Source of the DNA: Deinococcus marmoris DSM 12784
Lineage (GTDB): Bacteria > Deinococcota > Deinococci > Deinococcales > Deinococcaceae
Assembly (NCBI RefSeq): GCF_000701405.1
Contig: NZ_JNIV01000017.1
Coordinates: 1 to 54,086 of the forward strand
DNA length: 54,086 bases
Direction of reading: 5' to 3'
Shown here piece after piece: positions 36,008 to 45,387 of the stretch; position 1 is the first letter of the stretch; every line of letters starts with the position of its first letter. The translations under genes were made by a program, and so were the position numbers. A model generated the notes under the pieces. It saw only the letters and a program-made list of their open reading frames with translations. It ran no database searches and was not told the DNA's origin.

Positions 36008-37204
36008 ATGACTCAAAACGCAGCTCAGAACAACCCGAAAATCGTGATCGTGGCGGCGCGGCGCACACCGATTGGCAGCTTCATGGGCGGATTGAAAGAC
36101 GTTTCGGCTGCCGAACTGGGCGTGGCAGCGGCGCGGGCGGTGGCCGGGGGTCTGCCTGGGGACGACATTGCCGACGTGATCGTGGGCAACGTGCTTCAGG
36201 CGGGCAACGGCATGAACGTGGCGCGGCAGGTGGCGCTGGGCGCGGGTCTGGCGGACCATGTGCCGGGCCTGACGGTCAACCGCGTGTGTGGCAGCGGTCT
36301 GCAATCGGTCATCAGTGCGGCTCAGGGCCTGAAATCGGGGGACGGCAGGCTGTATCTGGCGGGCGGCACCGAGTCCATGAGCCGCGCGCCGTACCTGCTG
36401 CCCCGCGCCCGCGAGGGCTACCGCCTGGGCCACGCGACGGCGCTGGACAGCATCCTGAGTGAAGGGCTGACCGACGTATTCAACGATTACCACATGGGGA
36501 TCACGGCAGAAAATATTGCCGCCCAGTGGGGCATTACACGCGAAGAGCAGGACGCCTTCGCGCTGGAAAGCCAGAACCGCGCCGCCGCCGCACTGGCGGG
36601 CGGGCACTTTGCCGATGAACTGGTGGCGATAGAAGTACCGGGCAAGAAAGGCCCCACCACCTTTGACACCGACGAGTACCCGCGCGCCACCTCTGCCGAA
36701 GCGCTGGCAAAGTTACGCCCGGCATTCAAGAAAGACGGCACGGTGACGGCGGGCAACGCCAGCGGCCTGAACGACGGCGCGGCCATGCTGGCAGTGACCA
36801 CCGAGGACTACGCCAGAGCCAACGGCCTGAGCATTCTGGCCGAGATCAGCGGTTATGCGGCGATTGGCGTGGACCCCAAAGTCATGGGCATTGGCCCGGC
36901 CAGAGCCGTTCCCATTGCGCTGGAGCGGGCCGGCCTGACCCTGGCCGACGTGGACCTGCTGGAGCTGAACGAGGCCTTCGCCGCGCAGTCTTTGGCCGTG
37001 GTGCGGGATCTGGGGGCGGACCCAGCGCGGGTGAATATCACCGGAGGCGCAATTGCGCTGGGCCACCCCATCGGCGCGAGTGGGGCGCGGGTGCTGGTCA
37101 CGCTGATTCACGCGCTGCGGCGCACCGGGAAGGAAACTGGGGTGGCCAGCCTGTGCATCGGCGGCGGCATGGGCATCGCCGTGGTGGTCCGGGCCAGGAA
37201 CTGA
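36008..37204 (+). CDS. Acetyl-CoA acetyltransferase (thiolase)
   Basis: 398 aa. Thiolase II type: the nucleophile Cys94 is in [23 protein letters not shown] is followed by [18 protein letters not shown] with the active-site His, and a second Cys is in [12 protein letters not shown]. It condenses two acetyl-CoA to acetoacetyl-CoA, or the reverse in fatty-acid degradation. The mRNA is predicted leaderless. It is divergent from a thioesterase and followed 1 nt later by an ankyrin-repeat gene. Enoyl-CoA hydratase elsewhere in the window fits the same pathway. Confidence 0.95.
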   Translation: MTQNAAQNNPKIVIVAARRTPIGSFMGGLKDVSAAELGVAAARAVAGGLPGDDIADVIVGNVLQAGNGMNVARQVALGAGLADHVPGLTVNRVCGSGLQSVISAAQGLKSGDGRLYLAGGTESMSRAPYLLPRAREGYRLGHATALDSILSEGLTDVFNDYHMGITAENIAAQWGITREEQDAFALESQNRAAAALAGGHFADELVAIEVPGKKGPTTFDTDEYPRATSAEALAKLRPAFKKDGTVTAGNASGLNDGAAMLAVTTEDYARANGLSILAEISGYAAIGVDPKVMGIGPARAVPIALERAGLTLADVDLLELNEAFAAQSLAVVRDLGADPARVNITGGAIALGHPIGASGARVLVTLIHALRRTGKETGVASLCIGGGMGIAVVVRARN

Positions 37205-37205
37205 C

Positions 37206-37871
37206 GTGACCACCGAGGCCGAGAAGGAACTGTTTCTGGCAATCCGCGCCAACGACGCCGGGGCGGTGCGCGAGCTGGTGAGGCAGGACCGCGCCTTGCT
37301 GACAGCACTCAGCCCGATGGGCGTGTCCCCGGTGCTGTTCGCCGCCTATTACCATCACCCTGAAATGGCCCGCGTGCTGGTGCAGGAGGGCGCGGCGCTG
37401 GACATCTTTGAGGCGGCGGCGATTGGGGAAACAGAGCGCGTGCGCGAGTTGCTGGACGCCGATTCTGGGCTGCTGAACTCTGTAAGTCCCGACGGGTTTT
37501 CCCCGCTGGGCCTCGCCTCTTTCTTCGGACAGGAGGAAATGGCGGCGCTGCTGCTCACGCGCGGGGCAGACGCGAACACGGTCAGCCAGAATGCCATGCA
37601 GGTTGCGCCGCTGCATTCGGCGGTGACCGGAAACCACACCAACCTCGCCCGGAAGTTGCTGGAGGCAGGAGCAGACGTGAATGCCGTGCAGAGCGGCAGA
37701 CTCACCCCACTGATGGGCGCGGCGCAGAACGGCAACGCCGAACTGGTCCGGCTGCTGCTCTCGCACGGGGCCATGCCGGGGGCCGTGAACGAGGAGGGAC
37801 TCAGCGCTGCCAATCTGGCGCAGGAGGAAGGCCACGGCGAGGTGCTGATTCTGCTGGCCGGGCCGCCCTGA
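37206..37871 (+). CDS. Ankyrin-repeat protein
   Basis: 221 aa made of about five ankyrin repeats. Typical units are GFSPLGLASFFGQEEMAALL (repeat 3), QVAPLHSAVTGNHTNLARKL (repeat 4) and RLTPLMGAAQNGNAELVRLL (repeat 5). There is no signal peptide or membrane segment, so it is a cytoplasmic protein-binding scaffold with unknown partner. GTG 37206 follows the thiolase stop by 1 nt, so it is coupled to the thiolase. The first two repeats are more degenerate. Confidence 0.88.
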   Translation: MTTEAEKELFLAIRANDAGAVRELVRQDRALLTALSPMGVSPVLFAAYYHHPEMARVLVQEGAALDIFEAAAIGETERVRELLDADSGLLNSVSPDGFSPLGLASFFGQEEMAALLLTRGADANTVSQNAMQVAPLHSAVTGNHTNLARKLLEAGADVNAVQSGRLTPLMGAAQNGNAELVRLLLSHGAMPGAVNEEGLSAANLAQEEGHGEVLILLAGPP

Positions 37872-37948
37872 ACGGGCATTCATGGACCCTCAAGAAACCG
37901 GGAAGGCGGGCCGTATCCACCTCACCGCGCCCTGGGACAGACTGGGGC

Positions 37949-38476
37949 ATGAGTGACGAGCGCAGAACAGACGCCCCCAACCCCAACGTGATCGGCCCCG
38001 AAACCGATGGCAGGACGGGTGCGGAAACAGGGTTTGACACGCCGGACCCCAAGGACAACCACACGGTTGTTTACACCACCACGCCTGGGGATGACCGGGT
38101 GGGCAGCGCGGACCACGGTGAGGGAACGCCGCCGCAGGCAGACGCCGCAGAAGATGTCACCGGCAAATATGACCATCTGGCCACGCGGGACGTGATCGCC
38201 ATGGAACATGACCCCGAGGCTCCCGAATTTGCCGGGGCGCAGAGCGTGGCTGGGCTGGGCGGCGAGGCGCTGGACGAGGTTGTTCCCTCGGCGGGCCTGG
38301 GGGTCAACCCGGCGGCGGCGCTGGGCCGTGGCCCCGTGGTGGGACGCGCCGATCAGAACCCCGGCTACACCCCCCCCAGCGAGAAAGTCGCGCCGCATGT
38401 GCGCGAGCAGCCCGGTGACCTGCTGCCCGGCCAGTCCGAGGAACTCGCAGACGAGATCAGCGGCAACCAGCGCTGA
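37949..38476 (+). CDS. Hydrophilic acidic protein, unknown function
   Basis: 175 aa, rich in Asp, Glu, Gly, Pro and Ala with almost no long hydrophobic stretch (ETDGRTGAETGFDTPDPKDN, then PEFAGAQSVAGLGGEALDE). It is probably disordered in its first ~90 residues. I recognise no family. CAGACT lies 5 nt before ATG 37949, a leaderless-type -10 with C for T. A terminator hairpin follows the stop. It is the largest of three hydrophilic orphan proteins here, and like them has a start-proximal promoter. Confidence 0.65.
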   Translation: MSDERRTDAPNPNVIGPETDGRTGAETGFDTPDPKDNHTVVYTTTPGDDRVGSADHGEGTPPQADAAEDVTGKYDHLATRDVIAMEHDPEAPEFAGAQSVAGLGGEALDEVVPSAGLGVNPAAALGRGPVVGRADQNPGYTPPSEKVAPHVREQPGDLLPGQSEELADEISGNQR

Positions 38477-38492
38477 CGCTCCGCACCAAAAA

Positions 38493-38522
38493 GGCCGCAC
38501 CGGAAGGAATTCTAGTGCGGCC
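38493..38522. terminator. Bidirectional terminator
   Basis: 8-bp stem GGCCGCAC / GTGCGGCC between an A5 run and a T5 run. It serves both the 37949 gene and the convergent Rieske gene. Confidence 0.85.
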
Positions 38523-38533
38523 CTTTTTGGCCT

Positions 38534-38863
38534 CTACTCCAGCGGTGAGACGTACACCACGCCTTCCTCCACCTCGGTCTTGAACAGCCTGACGGGCTTG
38601 ACGGCGGGGAGCGACCTGGCCTTGCCCGTCGCCAGCTCAAACTTCGCGCCGTGTTTCTGGCAGGTGATGCGGCCCATGCTGACCTCGCCACCCAGCAGCG
38701 GATAATCCTGGTGGGTGCAGTTGTTCCGCAGGGCATAGAACACGCCCTCGAAATTCACCACCAGCACGCTGATGCCGTCCATGTCCACGGTGATCTGGTG
38801 ACCCTCGGGCATCTCGGATTCTGGACCCACGCGGACCCGCTCACTGCTTGTTGCTGCGCTCAT
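38534..38863 (-). CDS. Rieske [2Fe-2S] ferredoxin-like protein
   Basis: 109 aa. The Rieske cluster ligands are complete, CTHQDYP (C-x-H) and CQKHGAKF (C-x2-H), in a small single-domain protein like the ferredoxin components of dioxygenases. It is preceded by TAGACT, 7 nt from ATG 38863 (leaderless), so the longer frame to 38968 is not used. It lies downstream of narK on the same strand. It could donate electrons to an oxidoreductase, but the partner is not known. Unlike NirD in this window, it has the cluster-binding residues. Confidence 0.9.
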   Translation of the reverse strand: MSAATSSERVRVGPESEMPEGHQITVDMDGISVLVVNFEGVFYALRNNCTHQDYPLLGGEVSMGRITCQKHGAKFELATGKARSLPAVKPVRLFKTEVEEGVVYVSPLE

Positions 38864-38870
38864 TGCCACG

Positions 38871-38876
38871 AGTCTA
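38871..38876 (-). promoter_or_regulatory. Leaderless -10 box TAGACT of the Rieske gene
   Basis: TAGACT on the minus strand lies 7 nt before ATG 38863. Confidence 0.65.
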
Positions 38877-39027
38877 GACCAGCAGGCGGATGGACGCCAC
38901 CGAAAAACATGTCCCTCGGCACGTCCGGTGTGTTCCACAACAGCCGATGGCCACCTTTCGCCCATCAACCGAAAAGGAGTCCGGTGGGCTGTTCACGCCC
39001 ACACAGACCCCCCGGAATTTTAGATGC

Positions 39028-40281
39028 TCAGGCGAAATTCGGCTGCCGTCCCAGCGCCCGCAAGCGCATCATGCTGCCGATAAAGACGGCGGTGGTCAGG
39101 CCGGTCAGGGCCAGCAGGACGATAAACGCGGCCTGCGTACCCAGCGTGGGCTTCAGGGCCGCGAAGACCAGCGGCAGGAAAAATCCGCCCAGGCCACCCA
39201 GCAGGCCCACCAATCCGCCCACTGTGCCCATCTGGCCGGGGTGCCACTGCGCCACCAGCGTGTAGGTGCTGGCCTTGCCCACGCCCATGCCCAGGCCCAC
39301 CACGGTGGTCAGCAGCATAAAGGCGGTCAGGGGCAACTCGCGGGTGAGGAACAGCAGGCCCAGCAGCATCGCGGCGAATGCCACCACGGTGACGCCGCGC
39401 GGGCCGAAGCGGTCACTCAGGTAGCCGCCGACGGGGCGCAGCAGGCTAGCCGGAAAGATGAATAGCGCGGTCAGCAGCCCGGCCTGTGCGAGTGGAATGC
39501 CGTAGTGGTCCACGTAATATCTGGGCAGAAACAGGCTGAGGGCCACGTACGCGCCGAAGAAAACCACGTAATACAGCCCGAAGCGCCAGACCTGTGCCTG
39601 CGCCAGCGGACGCAGCCAGTCGGCCAGCGTGCGGGTCCCCGGCGTGGCGACATCGGCGGGGGTCAGGGCAGCGGTCAGGCCAGCGCACACCAGCAGCGCC
39701 AGCGAGAAGACGAAGGGCACGAACTGCCAGCCGCCCGGAATCAGCAGGCCCAGCGGCACCACACCGATCAGGGCAGGGGCCAGCAGCTTGGTGATGCTCG
39801 CGCCCGCGTTCCCGGCCCCGAAGGTGCCCAGTGCCAGCCCCTGCCGCGCGGCGGGCACCCACTGCGCGATCCAGGCATTGCCCACCGCGAAACTGACCCC
39901 GGCCAGACCCACGCCCAGGGCCAAGACCAGCAACAGGTTGTAGCCGTCAGCGCCCCCGGTGGGAACGAGGGCCAATGCGAGCGAGAACGCGGCGGTCAGC
40001 AGCGTATTGGCGAGAAAGACCTTCTTGCCGCCGTAGCGGTCCGCCCAGATGCCCGCAGGCAGGCGCAGCAGCGATCCGGTCAGCACCGGAATGGCGGTCA
40101 GCAGCGCAAATTGCGCGTCGCTCAGGCCCAGTTCCTTGCGAATCGGCAGGCCCAGGATGGCGAACATCAGCCACACGGCAAACATCAGCGTGAAGCCGAC
40201 GGTACTCCAGGCCACGACTTTGCGGGCGTCGGGGGTCAGGGCGGGGGCAGTGCTAGCGGGCGTCGGGGCGGTGTGGGTCAT
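39028..40281 (-). CDS. narK: Nitrate/nitrite transporter, MFS (NarK/NNP family)
   Basis: 417 aa with about 12 membrane helices. The first-loop motif LRLPAGIWADRYGGKKVFL and the nitrate-signature-like GLALGTFGAGNAGASITK and GKASTYTLVAQW then GGLVGLLGGLGGFFLP (glycine-rich nitrate signatures in helices 5 and 11) point to the nitrate/nitrite porter family. ATG 40281 has AGAGG upstream. The gene is 53 bp after narB on the same strand and probably in one operon. It would import nitrate for the assimilatory reductase and perhaps export nitrite. Confidence 0.9.
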   Translation of the reverse strand: MTHTAPTPASTAPALTPDARKVVAWSTVGFTLMFAVWLMFAILGLPIRKELGLSDAQFALLTAIPVLTGSLLRLPAGIWADRYGGKKVFLANTLLTAAFSLALALVPTGGADGYNLLLVLALGVGLAGVSFAVGNAWIAQWVPAARQGLALGTFGAGNAGASITKLLAPALIGVVPLGLLIPGGWQFVPFVFSLALLVCAGLTAALTPADVATPGTRTLADWLRPLAQAQVWRFGLYYVVFFGAYVALSLFLPRYYVDHYGIPLAQAGLLTALFIFPASLLRPVGGYLSDRFGPRGVTVVAFAAMLLGLLFLTRELPLTAFMLLTTVVGLGMGVGKASTYTLVAQWHPGQMGTVGGLVGLLGGLGGFFLPLVFAALKPTLGTQAAFIVLLALTGLTTAVFIGSMMRLRALGRQPNFA

Positions 40282-40334
40282 GGGCGAACCTCTGGGGGAA
40301 TGGAGGCGAGGGGAGAAGGCGAAAACCGGGCGGC

Positions 40335-42458
40335 CTAGCCCAGCACCACCTCCAGCCCGCCGCGCGCCGCCGAAAAGACCTCAGCGTGGGCCGGGAGCAG
40401 CGTCACCGCCGTCGCCTTGAACGCAGGCATGTGAGAATGGGGGTCCAGGGTGTGGGGATCGGTCAGTAGATTGGCCGCCTCGGGCCAGTGGAAGGGCAGA
40501 AAAACCGTGTCGGGGCGCAGGCTGGGATTCAGGGTCAGAGGCAGCGTGACCTGCCCGTCCGCCGTGCGGAGGATGACCTCCTCGCCCGCGCGCAGGCCAT
40601 AGTCGCGGGCGGTTTCGGGGTGGACCTGTGCGCCGTGATCGGCCCCGTTCTTGGAGAGCAGCGCGGTATTGCGCCTCGTCTGGGTGCCACTCTGGTAGTG
40701 GTGACCCAGCCGCCCGGTAGTCAGGGTCAGTTGGCGGGCCTGGGCCGGGGCGGGCAATTCGGGAACGTGCAGCGTCGCCCAGCCGTCAGCGGTGGGATAG
40801 GCGGGCGCGTAGGCGTGAGGCGTGTCGGGGCCGTCCGGGTGCCGCACCGGCCACTGGGCGCTGGCACGGTCCAGCCTCTCGGCACTGAGGCCGCTGTAAT
40901 CAGCTTTACCTCCCTTCGTGGCGCGGAAAAACTCATCCTGCAACTCACGGAAGGCGGCGTATTCAAAGCCCTGCGGGCGTCCGACGGCTGCCGCCAGATC
41001 ACACAGAATGCGCCAGTCCTCGCGGGCCGCGCCGGGGGCAGTGATGGCCTTGCGGCGGCGCTGCACGCGGCCCTCCAGGTTGGTGGTGGTGCCTTCCTCC
41101 TCGCACCACATGCCGCCGGGCAAGACCAGGGTGGCAAGCTGCGCGGTCTCGCTGGGCAGAAAGTCAATGACGATCAGGTGCTTGAGGGCTTTCAGGTTCT
41201 CCGTGATCTGCCCCGCCCCCGCCGCGCTGACCACCGGGTTGCTGCCCAGCACGATCAGGGCCTCAATACCGCCCGGCTGGCCGCAGGCGTTCAGCAGGTT
41301 CTGGGCGCTCAGGCCCGGCTGGGGCAGGTCTTCGGGCGCGCAGCCCCACAACGCGGCCATCTCGGCGCGGTGGCGCGGATCGCGCAGGGAACGCGCGCCA
41401 GGGAGCTGATCGTTCTTCTGGCCGTGTTCGCGCCCGCCCTGACCGTTGCCCTGCCCCGTCAGGGTGCCGTAGCCGCCACCGGGTTTGCCGAAATGCCCGG
41501 TCAGATACGACAGGTTCAGCCACGCCTGCACGGTATCGGTGCCGTGGGCGTGCTGCTCCGCGCCGCGTCCGGTCAGAATCAGCGGTTTGGCGGCCTCGGC
41601 GTAGCGTTTGGCCAGCAGCAGCAGCTCACTTTCGGGGATACCGCATTCGGCAGCCACACGCTGGGACGGGTACGCGGTGGCCTGCGCCAGCACCTCGGCC
41701 AGCCCGTGGGCGGGGGCGGTGGGGCGAATCTTGCCCCAGCGTTTCATCAGGTGGATCAATCCCAGCGCCAGCACGCCATCACTGCCGGGACGCACGGCCA
41801 GATGCTGCCCGGCGACTTTAGAAGTGACGGTGGCGCGCGGATCAATGCTGTAGACCACGCCGCCCCGGTCCTTTGCTGCCTTCAGATATTGCATGATCGG
41901 CGGCAGGGTTTCGGCGATGTTCGCGCCCACCAGCAGGATCAGGTCACTGCCCGCCATCTCGCCCAGCGGAAAGCCCAGCCCCCGGTCATAGCCCACCGTG
42001 CGGTTTAACGCTGCCGAGGCCGAGGCCATGCAGTAGCGCCCGTTGTAGTCAATGTTGGGCGTCCTGAGCGCCAGCCGCGCGAATTTGCCCAGCAGATAGG
42101 TCTTCTCGTTGGTCAGGCTGCCACTGCCGTACACGCCCACCGCCGCCGGATTGCTGTCCAGCAGCGGTGTCAGCGCGTCCCGCACGTAGGCCAGCGCCTC
42201 GGCCCAGGACACCGGGACCAGTTGACCGTTCTTGCGGAGCAGCGAATCGGTCAGGCGTTCGGGGTGACGCAGATCGTTCAGGGCCGCCAGCCCCTTCTTG
42301 CACACCGTGCCGCGCGCCACCGGGCATTCCTTCGTGGGCATCAACTTGACGGCCAGCCCATTTTCCACATGCACATCAAAGTTGCACTGCACCGCGCAGT
42401 ACGGACAGGTGGTGCGAACGACGCGCGGGCCGGGTGACGGAAGGGAGGGCGCAGTCAT
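40335..42458 (-). CDS. narB: Assimilatory nitrate reductase catalytic subunit (molybdopterin oxidoreductase)
   Basis: 707 aa from ATG 42458. An N-terminal [4Fe-4S] site is formed by Cys18, Cys21, Cys25 and Cys53 (CPYCAVQC...C). The Mo-bis-MGD region contains RYCMASASAALNRTVGYDRG with a Cys candidate for Mo. The molybdopterin dinucleotide-binding C-terminal domain begins near RQLTLTTGRLGHHYQSGTQT. The family includes formate dehydrogenases, but its neighbours narK, nirB and nirD make nitrate to nitrite reduction the best call. A longer start (TTG 42494) is possible. Two palindromes upstream may be control sites. Confidence 0.88.
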   Translation of the reverse strand: MTAPSLPSPGPRVVRTTCPYCAVQCNFDVHVENGLAVKLMPTKECPVARGTVCKKGLAALNDLRHPERLTDSLLRKNGQLVPVSWAEALAYVRDALTPLLDSNPAAVGVYGSGSLTNEKTYLLGKFARLALRTPNIDYNGRYCMASASAALNRTVGYDRGLGFPLGEMAGSDLILLVGANIAETLPPIMQYLKAAKDRGGVVYSIDPRATVTSKVAGQHLAVRPGSDGVLALGLIHLMKRWGKIRPTAPAHGLAEVLAQATAYPSQRVAAECGIPESELLLLAKRYAEAAKPLILTGRGAEQHAHGTDTVQAWLNLSYLTGHFGKPGGGYGTLTGQGNGQGGREHGQKNDQLPGARSLRDPRHRAEMAALWGCAPEDLPQPGLSAQNLLNACGQPGGIEALIVLGSNPVVSAAGAGQITENLKALKHLIVIDFLPSETAQLATLVLPGGMWCEEEGTTTNLEGRVQRRRKAITAPGAAREDWRILCDLAAAVGRPQGFEYAAFRELQDEFFRATKGGKADYSGLSAERLDRASAQWPVRHPDGPDTPHAYAPAYPTADGWATLHVPELPAPAQARQLTLTTGRLGHHYQSGTQTRRNTALLSKNGADHGAQVHPETARDYGLRAGEEVILRTADGQVTLPLTLNPSLRPDTVFLPFHWPEAANLLTDPHTLDPHSHMPAFKATAVTLLPAHAEVFSAARGGLEVVLG

Positions 42459-42496
42459 GGGGCTGAGCCTGCGGGAGAGGCTGCGATCTGTCAAGG

Positions 42497-42549
42497 CCAG
42501 ATTTGACCAAATGGCACGAAATCTGGATCATTTAGCACTAGACATCTAG
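42497..42549. promoter_or_regulatory. Two palindromes in the narB-nirB divergent promoter region
   Basis: Palindrome 1 has arms CCAGATTT (42497-42504) and AAATCTGG (42519-42526), 14 bp apart. Palindrome 2 is CTAGA-CA-TCTAG (42538-42549). Both lie in an AT-rich stretch between the two divergent transcription units and are good candidates for regulator binding. Confidence 0.55.
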
Positions 42550-42576
42550 AAAATCTGCATTCCGTTCAAAAGTCTC

Positions 42577-42605
42577 TTGACAAATTGCGATGAATCGGTC
42601 CAAAT
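42577..42605 (+). promoter_or_regulatory. Possible nirB promoter
   Basis: TTGACA (42577-42582) is followed 17 bp later by a poor -10 (CCAAAT). A good -35 with a weak -10 is also seen in activator-dependent promoters. Confidence 0.4.
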
Positions 42606-42679
42606 GGTCAGCAGGTCTGGCCCCACGCCAGCCCGACTCCCCCGCCTCCAACCGTGGAGGACGTTTCAGGAGCCTTGCT

Positions 42680-45271
42680 ATGCCTCAGCCACAGAACCAA
42701 CCGTCAACTCCACTCGCCCCAGCACACCCGCCCCGGATCGTCGTGATCGGCAACGGCATGGTGGGCCACCGCCTGGTGGAGCAATTGCAAGCCCAGGCCA
42801 ATGACACTGCTTTTCAAATCACCGTCATCTGCGAGGAAACGCGGCTGGCCTATGACCGCGTTCACCTGTCCAGCCACTTTGATGACCCGGCCCCCGATCT
42901 GGCGCTGGCGACTGCTGCGAGGTACGAAGAGGGCGGTGTACAAGTCATCTATGGCAAGGCGCATGGCGTGGACACCGCGCAGAAGACGATTCAGGTCAAC
43001 GATCAGACCATCCATTACGACGCGCTGGTGTTCGCCACTGGCAGCTTTCCCTTCGTGCCGCCCATCCCCGGCAGGGACGCGCCCGGCTGCTTCGTGTACC
43101 GCACGCTAGATGATCTGGAACAGATTCGGGATGCGGCACGGAATGCGAAAAGCGGCGTGGTCATCGGCGGCGGGCTGCTGGGGCTGGAGGCGGCGGGCGC
43201 ACTGCAAAAGCTGGGACTGACCACGCATGTCGTGGAATTTGCTCCGCAACTGATGCCCGCCCAGCTTGACGCGGAGGGCGGCCAGACCCTGCGCCGCACC
43301 ATTGAAGCTATGGGCATCGGCGTGCATGTCGGCAAATCCACCTCTGAAGTGACGCTGGACGCTGCCGGGCATGTCTCCGGGCTGGCTTTCGCCGACGGCG
43401 GTACGCTGGAGGCCGATCTGGTGGTCTTCTCGGCAGGCATCCGCCCCCGTGACGATCTGGCCCGCGAAAGTGGGCTGGCGCTGGGCGAACGTGGCGGCAT
43501 CGTTATTGACGACACTTGCCGGACCAGCGCGCCGGACGTGTACGCGGTGGGCGAATGCGCGCTGCACGACGGACGCATCTACGGTCTGGTGGCCCCCGGT
43601 TACAACATGGCGAAGGTGGCGGCGGCGAACATCCTGCACGGGCTGGGGCTGAGTGACGCTCCGGCGACGTTCACAGGCGCGGACCTGTCCACCAAACTCA
43701 AACTGCTGGGGGTGGAGGTGGGTTCCTTCGGCGACGCCAAGGGTGTGACCGAGGGCTGCCGCACCGTGTCCCTGAGCGACAATGTGCGCGGCACCTACAG
43801 CAAACTGGTGCTGTCTGCCGATGGCCTACGCGTGCTGGGCGGGCTGCTGGTGGGCGACACCGCACGTTACAACGATCTGCTTGATCTGGCGCTGTCGGGC
43901 ACGCCATTGACTGTGCCGCCCGAAACGCTGATCGTGCCGCCGCTGCCGGGTGGCGCAGCAATCCCTGTAAGCACCAACACCCTGATCTGCTCATGCGAGA
44001 ACGTGCGCGCCGACGCCGTGTGCGCCGCGATTGGGGATGGGGCACGCGATATCAAGGCGCTGAAAAGCTGCACCGGGGCCGGGACAGGTTGCGGCGGCTG
44101 CGTGCCCAGCCTGCACGGCCTGCTGCAAAGCGAACTGCGGCGGCTGGGCGAGACGGTCAGCAACCACCTGTGCGAACACTTCCCTTACTCGCGCCAGGAA
44201 CTGTTTGACCTGATCCGGGTCAGGGGATACCGCGCCTGGGATGACGTGCTGGCCGCGCACGGCACGGGCCTGGGCTGCGAGGTCTGCAAGCCCGCCGTGG
44301 GCAGCATCCTCGCCAGCCTGCACGGCGAATACGTGCTGAAGCCGCAGCACGCGCCGCTTCAGGACACCAACGACGCCTTTCTGGCGAACATCCAGAAGAA
44401 CGGCACGTATTCGGTGATGCCGCGCGTGCCGGGCGGCGAAATCACGGCGGATGGTCTGATTGCCATTGGCGAGGTGGCGCGCAACTTTGGCCTGTACTGC
44501 AAGATCACGGGCGGGCAGCGCATTGACCTGCTGGGCGCACAGCGCGACGATTTGCCCGCCATCTGGGCCGAGCTGATCGCGGCGGGCTTTGAGAGCGGTC
44601 ACGCCTACGGCAAGAGCCTGCGGACCATCAAGAGTTGCGTGGGTTCAACGTGGTGTCGCTACGGCGTGCAGGACAGCACCACGCTGGCGATCCGGCTGGA
44701 GCTGCGTTACCGGGGCCTCCGCAGCCCGCACAAGCTGAAAAGCGGCGTGTCCGGCTGCACCCGCGAGTGTGCCGAGGCCCGCAGCAAGGACTTCGGCATC
44801 ATCGCCACCGAGGCGGGCTGGAACCTGTACGTGGGCGGCAACGGCGGCGTGACCCCCAAACACGCCCTGCTGCTGGCCGAGGGGCTGGACGAGGCCACGC
44901 TGACCCGCACCATTGACCGTTACCTGATGTTCTATATCCGCACCGCAGACCGCCTCCAGCGCACCAGCGCGTGGCTGGAAGGGCTGGAGGGCGGCCTGGA
45001 TTATCTGCGCGGGGTGATCATGGACGACTCTTTGGGCCTGTGCGCCGATCTGGACGCCGCGATGGATCAGCACGTTGGCAGCTATGAAGACGAATGGGCC
45101 GCCGCCCTGGCCGATCCAGCCACGCCCGCCCGCTTCCGCACCTTCGTCAACGCCGACACCCGCGACACCGGCTTGCAGTGGGTGGAGGAACGCGGCCAGT
45201 TGCGTCCGGCCTTTGCCCATGAGCTGACGCAGGGATTGACGCCGCTGCCGATGGCGGGCGGGGATGACTGA
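42680..45271 (+). CDS. nirB: Assimilatory nitrite reductase, large subunit
   Basis: 863 aa. It reduces nitrite to ammonium with six electrons from NAD(P)H. N-terminal FAD/NAD-binding motifs are IVVIGNGMVGHRL (residue ~20) and GVVIGGGLLGLEAAGAL. A BFD-like [2Fe-2S] region around residue 433 has CSCENVRAD and CTGAGTGCGGC. The siroheme/[4Fe-4S] site is SCVGSTWC (residue ~652) with GVSGCTREC (~690). ATG 42680 is preceded by CAGGAG. It leads a three-gene unit with nirD and a uroporphyrinogen-III synthase for the siroheme cofactor. Confidence 0.95.
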   Translation: MPQPQNQPSTPLAPAHPPRIVVIGNGMVGHRLVEQLQAQANDTAFQITVICEETRLAYDRVHLSSHFDDPAPDLALATAARYEEGGVQVIYGKAHGVDTAQKTIQVNDQTIHYDALVFATGSFPFVPPIPGRDAPGCFVYRTLDDLEQIRDAARNAKSGVVIGGGLLGLEAAGALQKLGLTTHVVEFAPQLMPAQLDAEGGQTLRRTIEAMGIGVHVGKSTSEVTLDAAGHVSGLAFADGGTLEADLVVFSAGIRPRDDLARESGLALGERGGIVIDDTCRTSAPDVYAVGECALHDGRIYGLVAPGYNMAKVAAANILHGLGLSDAPATFTGADLSTKLKLLGVEVGSFGDAKGVTEGCRTVSLSDNVRGTYSKLVLSADGLRVLGGLLVGDTARYNDLLDLALSGTPLTVPPETLIVPPLPGGAAIPVSTNTLICSCENVRADAVCAAIGDGARDIKALKSCTGAGTGCGGCVPSLHGLLQSELRRLGETVSNHLCEHFPYSRQELFDLIRVRGYRAWDDVLAAHGTGLGCEVCKPAVGSILASLHGEYVLKPQHAPLQDTNDAFLANIQKNGTYSVMPRVPGGEITADGLIAIGEVARNFGLYCKITGGQRIDLLGAQRDDLPAIWAELIAAGFESGHAYGKSLRTIKSCVGSTWCRYGVQDSTTLAIRLELRYRGLRSPHKLKSGVSGCTRECAEARSKDFGIIATEAGWNLYVGGNGGVTPKHALLLAEGLDEATLTRTIDRYLMFYIRTADRLQRTSAWLEGLEGGLDYLRGVIMDDSLGLCADLDAAMDQHVGSYEDEWAAALADPATPARFRTFVNADTRDTGLQWVEERGQLRPAFAHELTQGLTPLPMAGGDD

Positions 45272-45387
45272 GGGATGGTCTGAAAGTCAAACCGTCTAAC
45301 TGTCTAAGCGCCAGAAATCGCGTCCTGCACACTCTCTCCTTCTTTCACACAACCCACGCTCCACATCCCCTCCCCAAAGGAGTTCCC

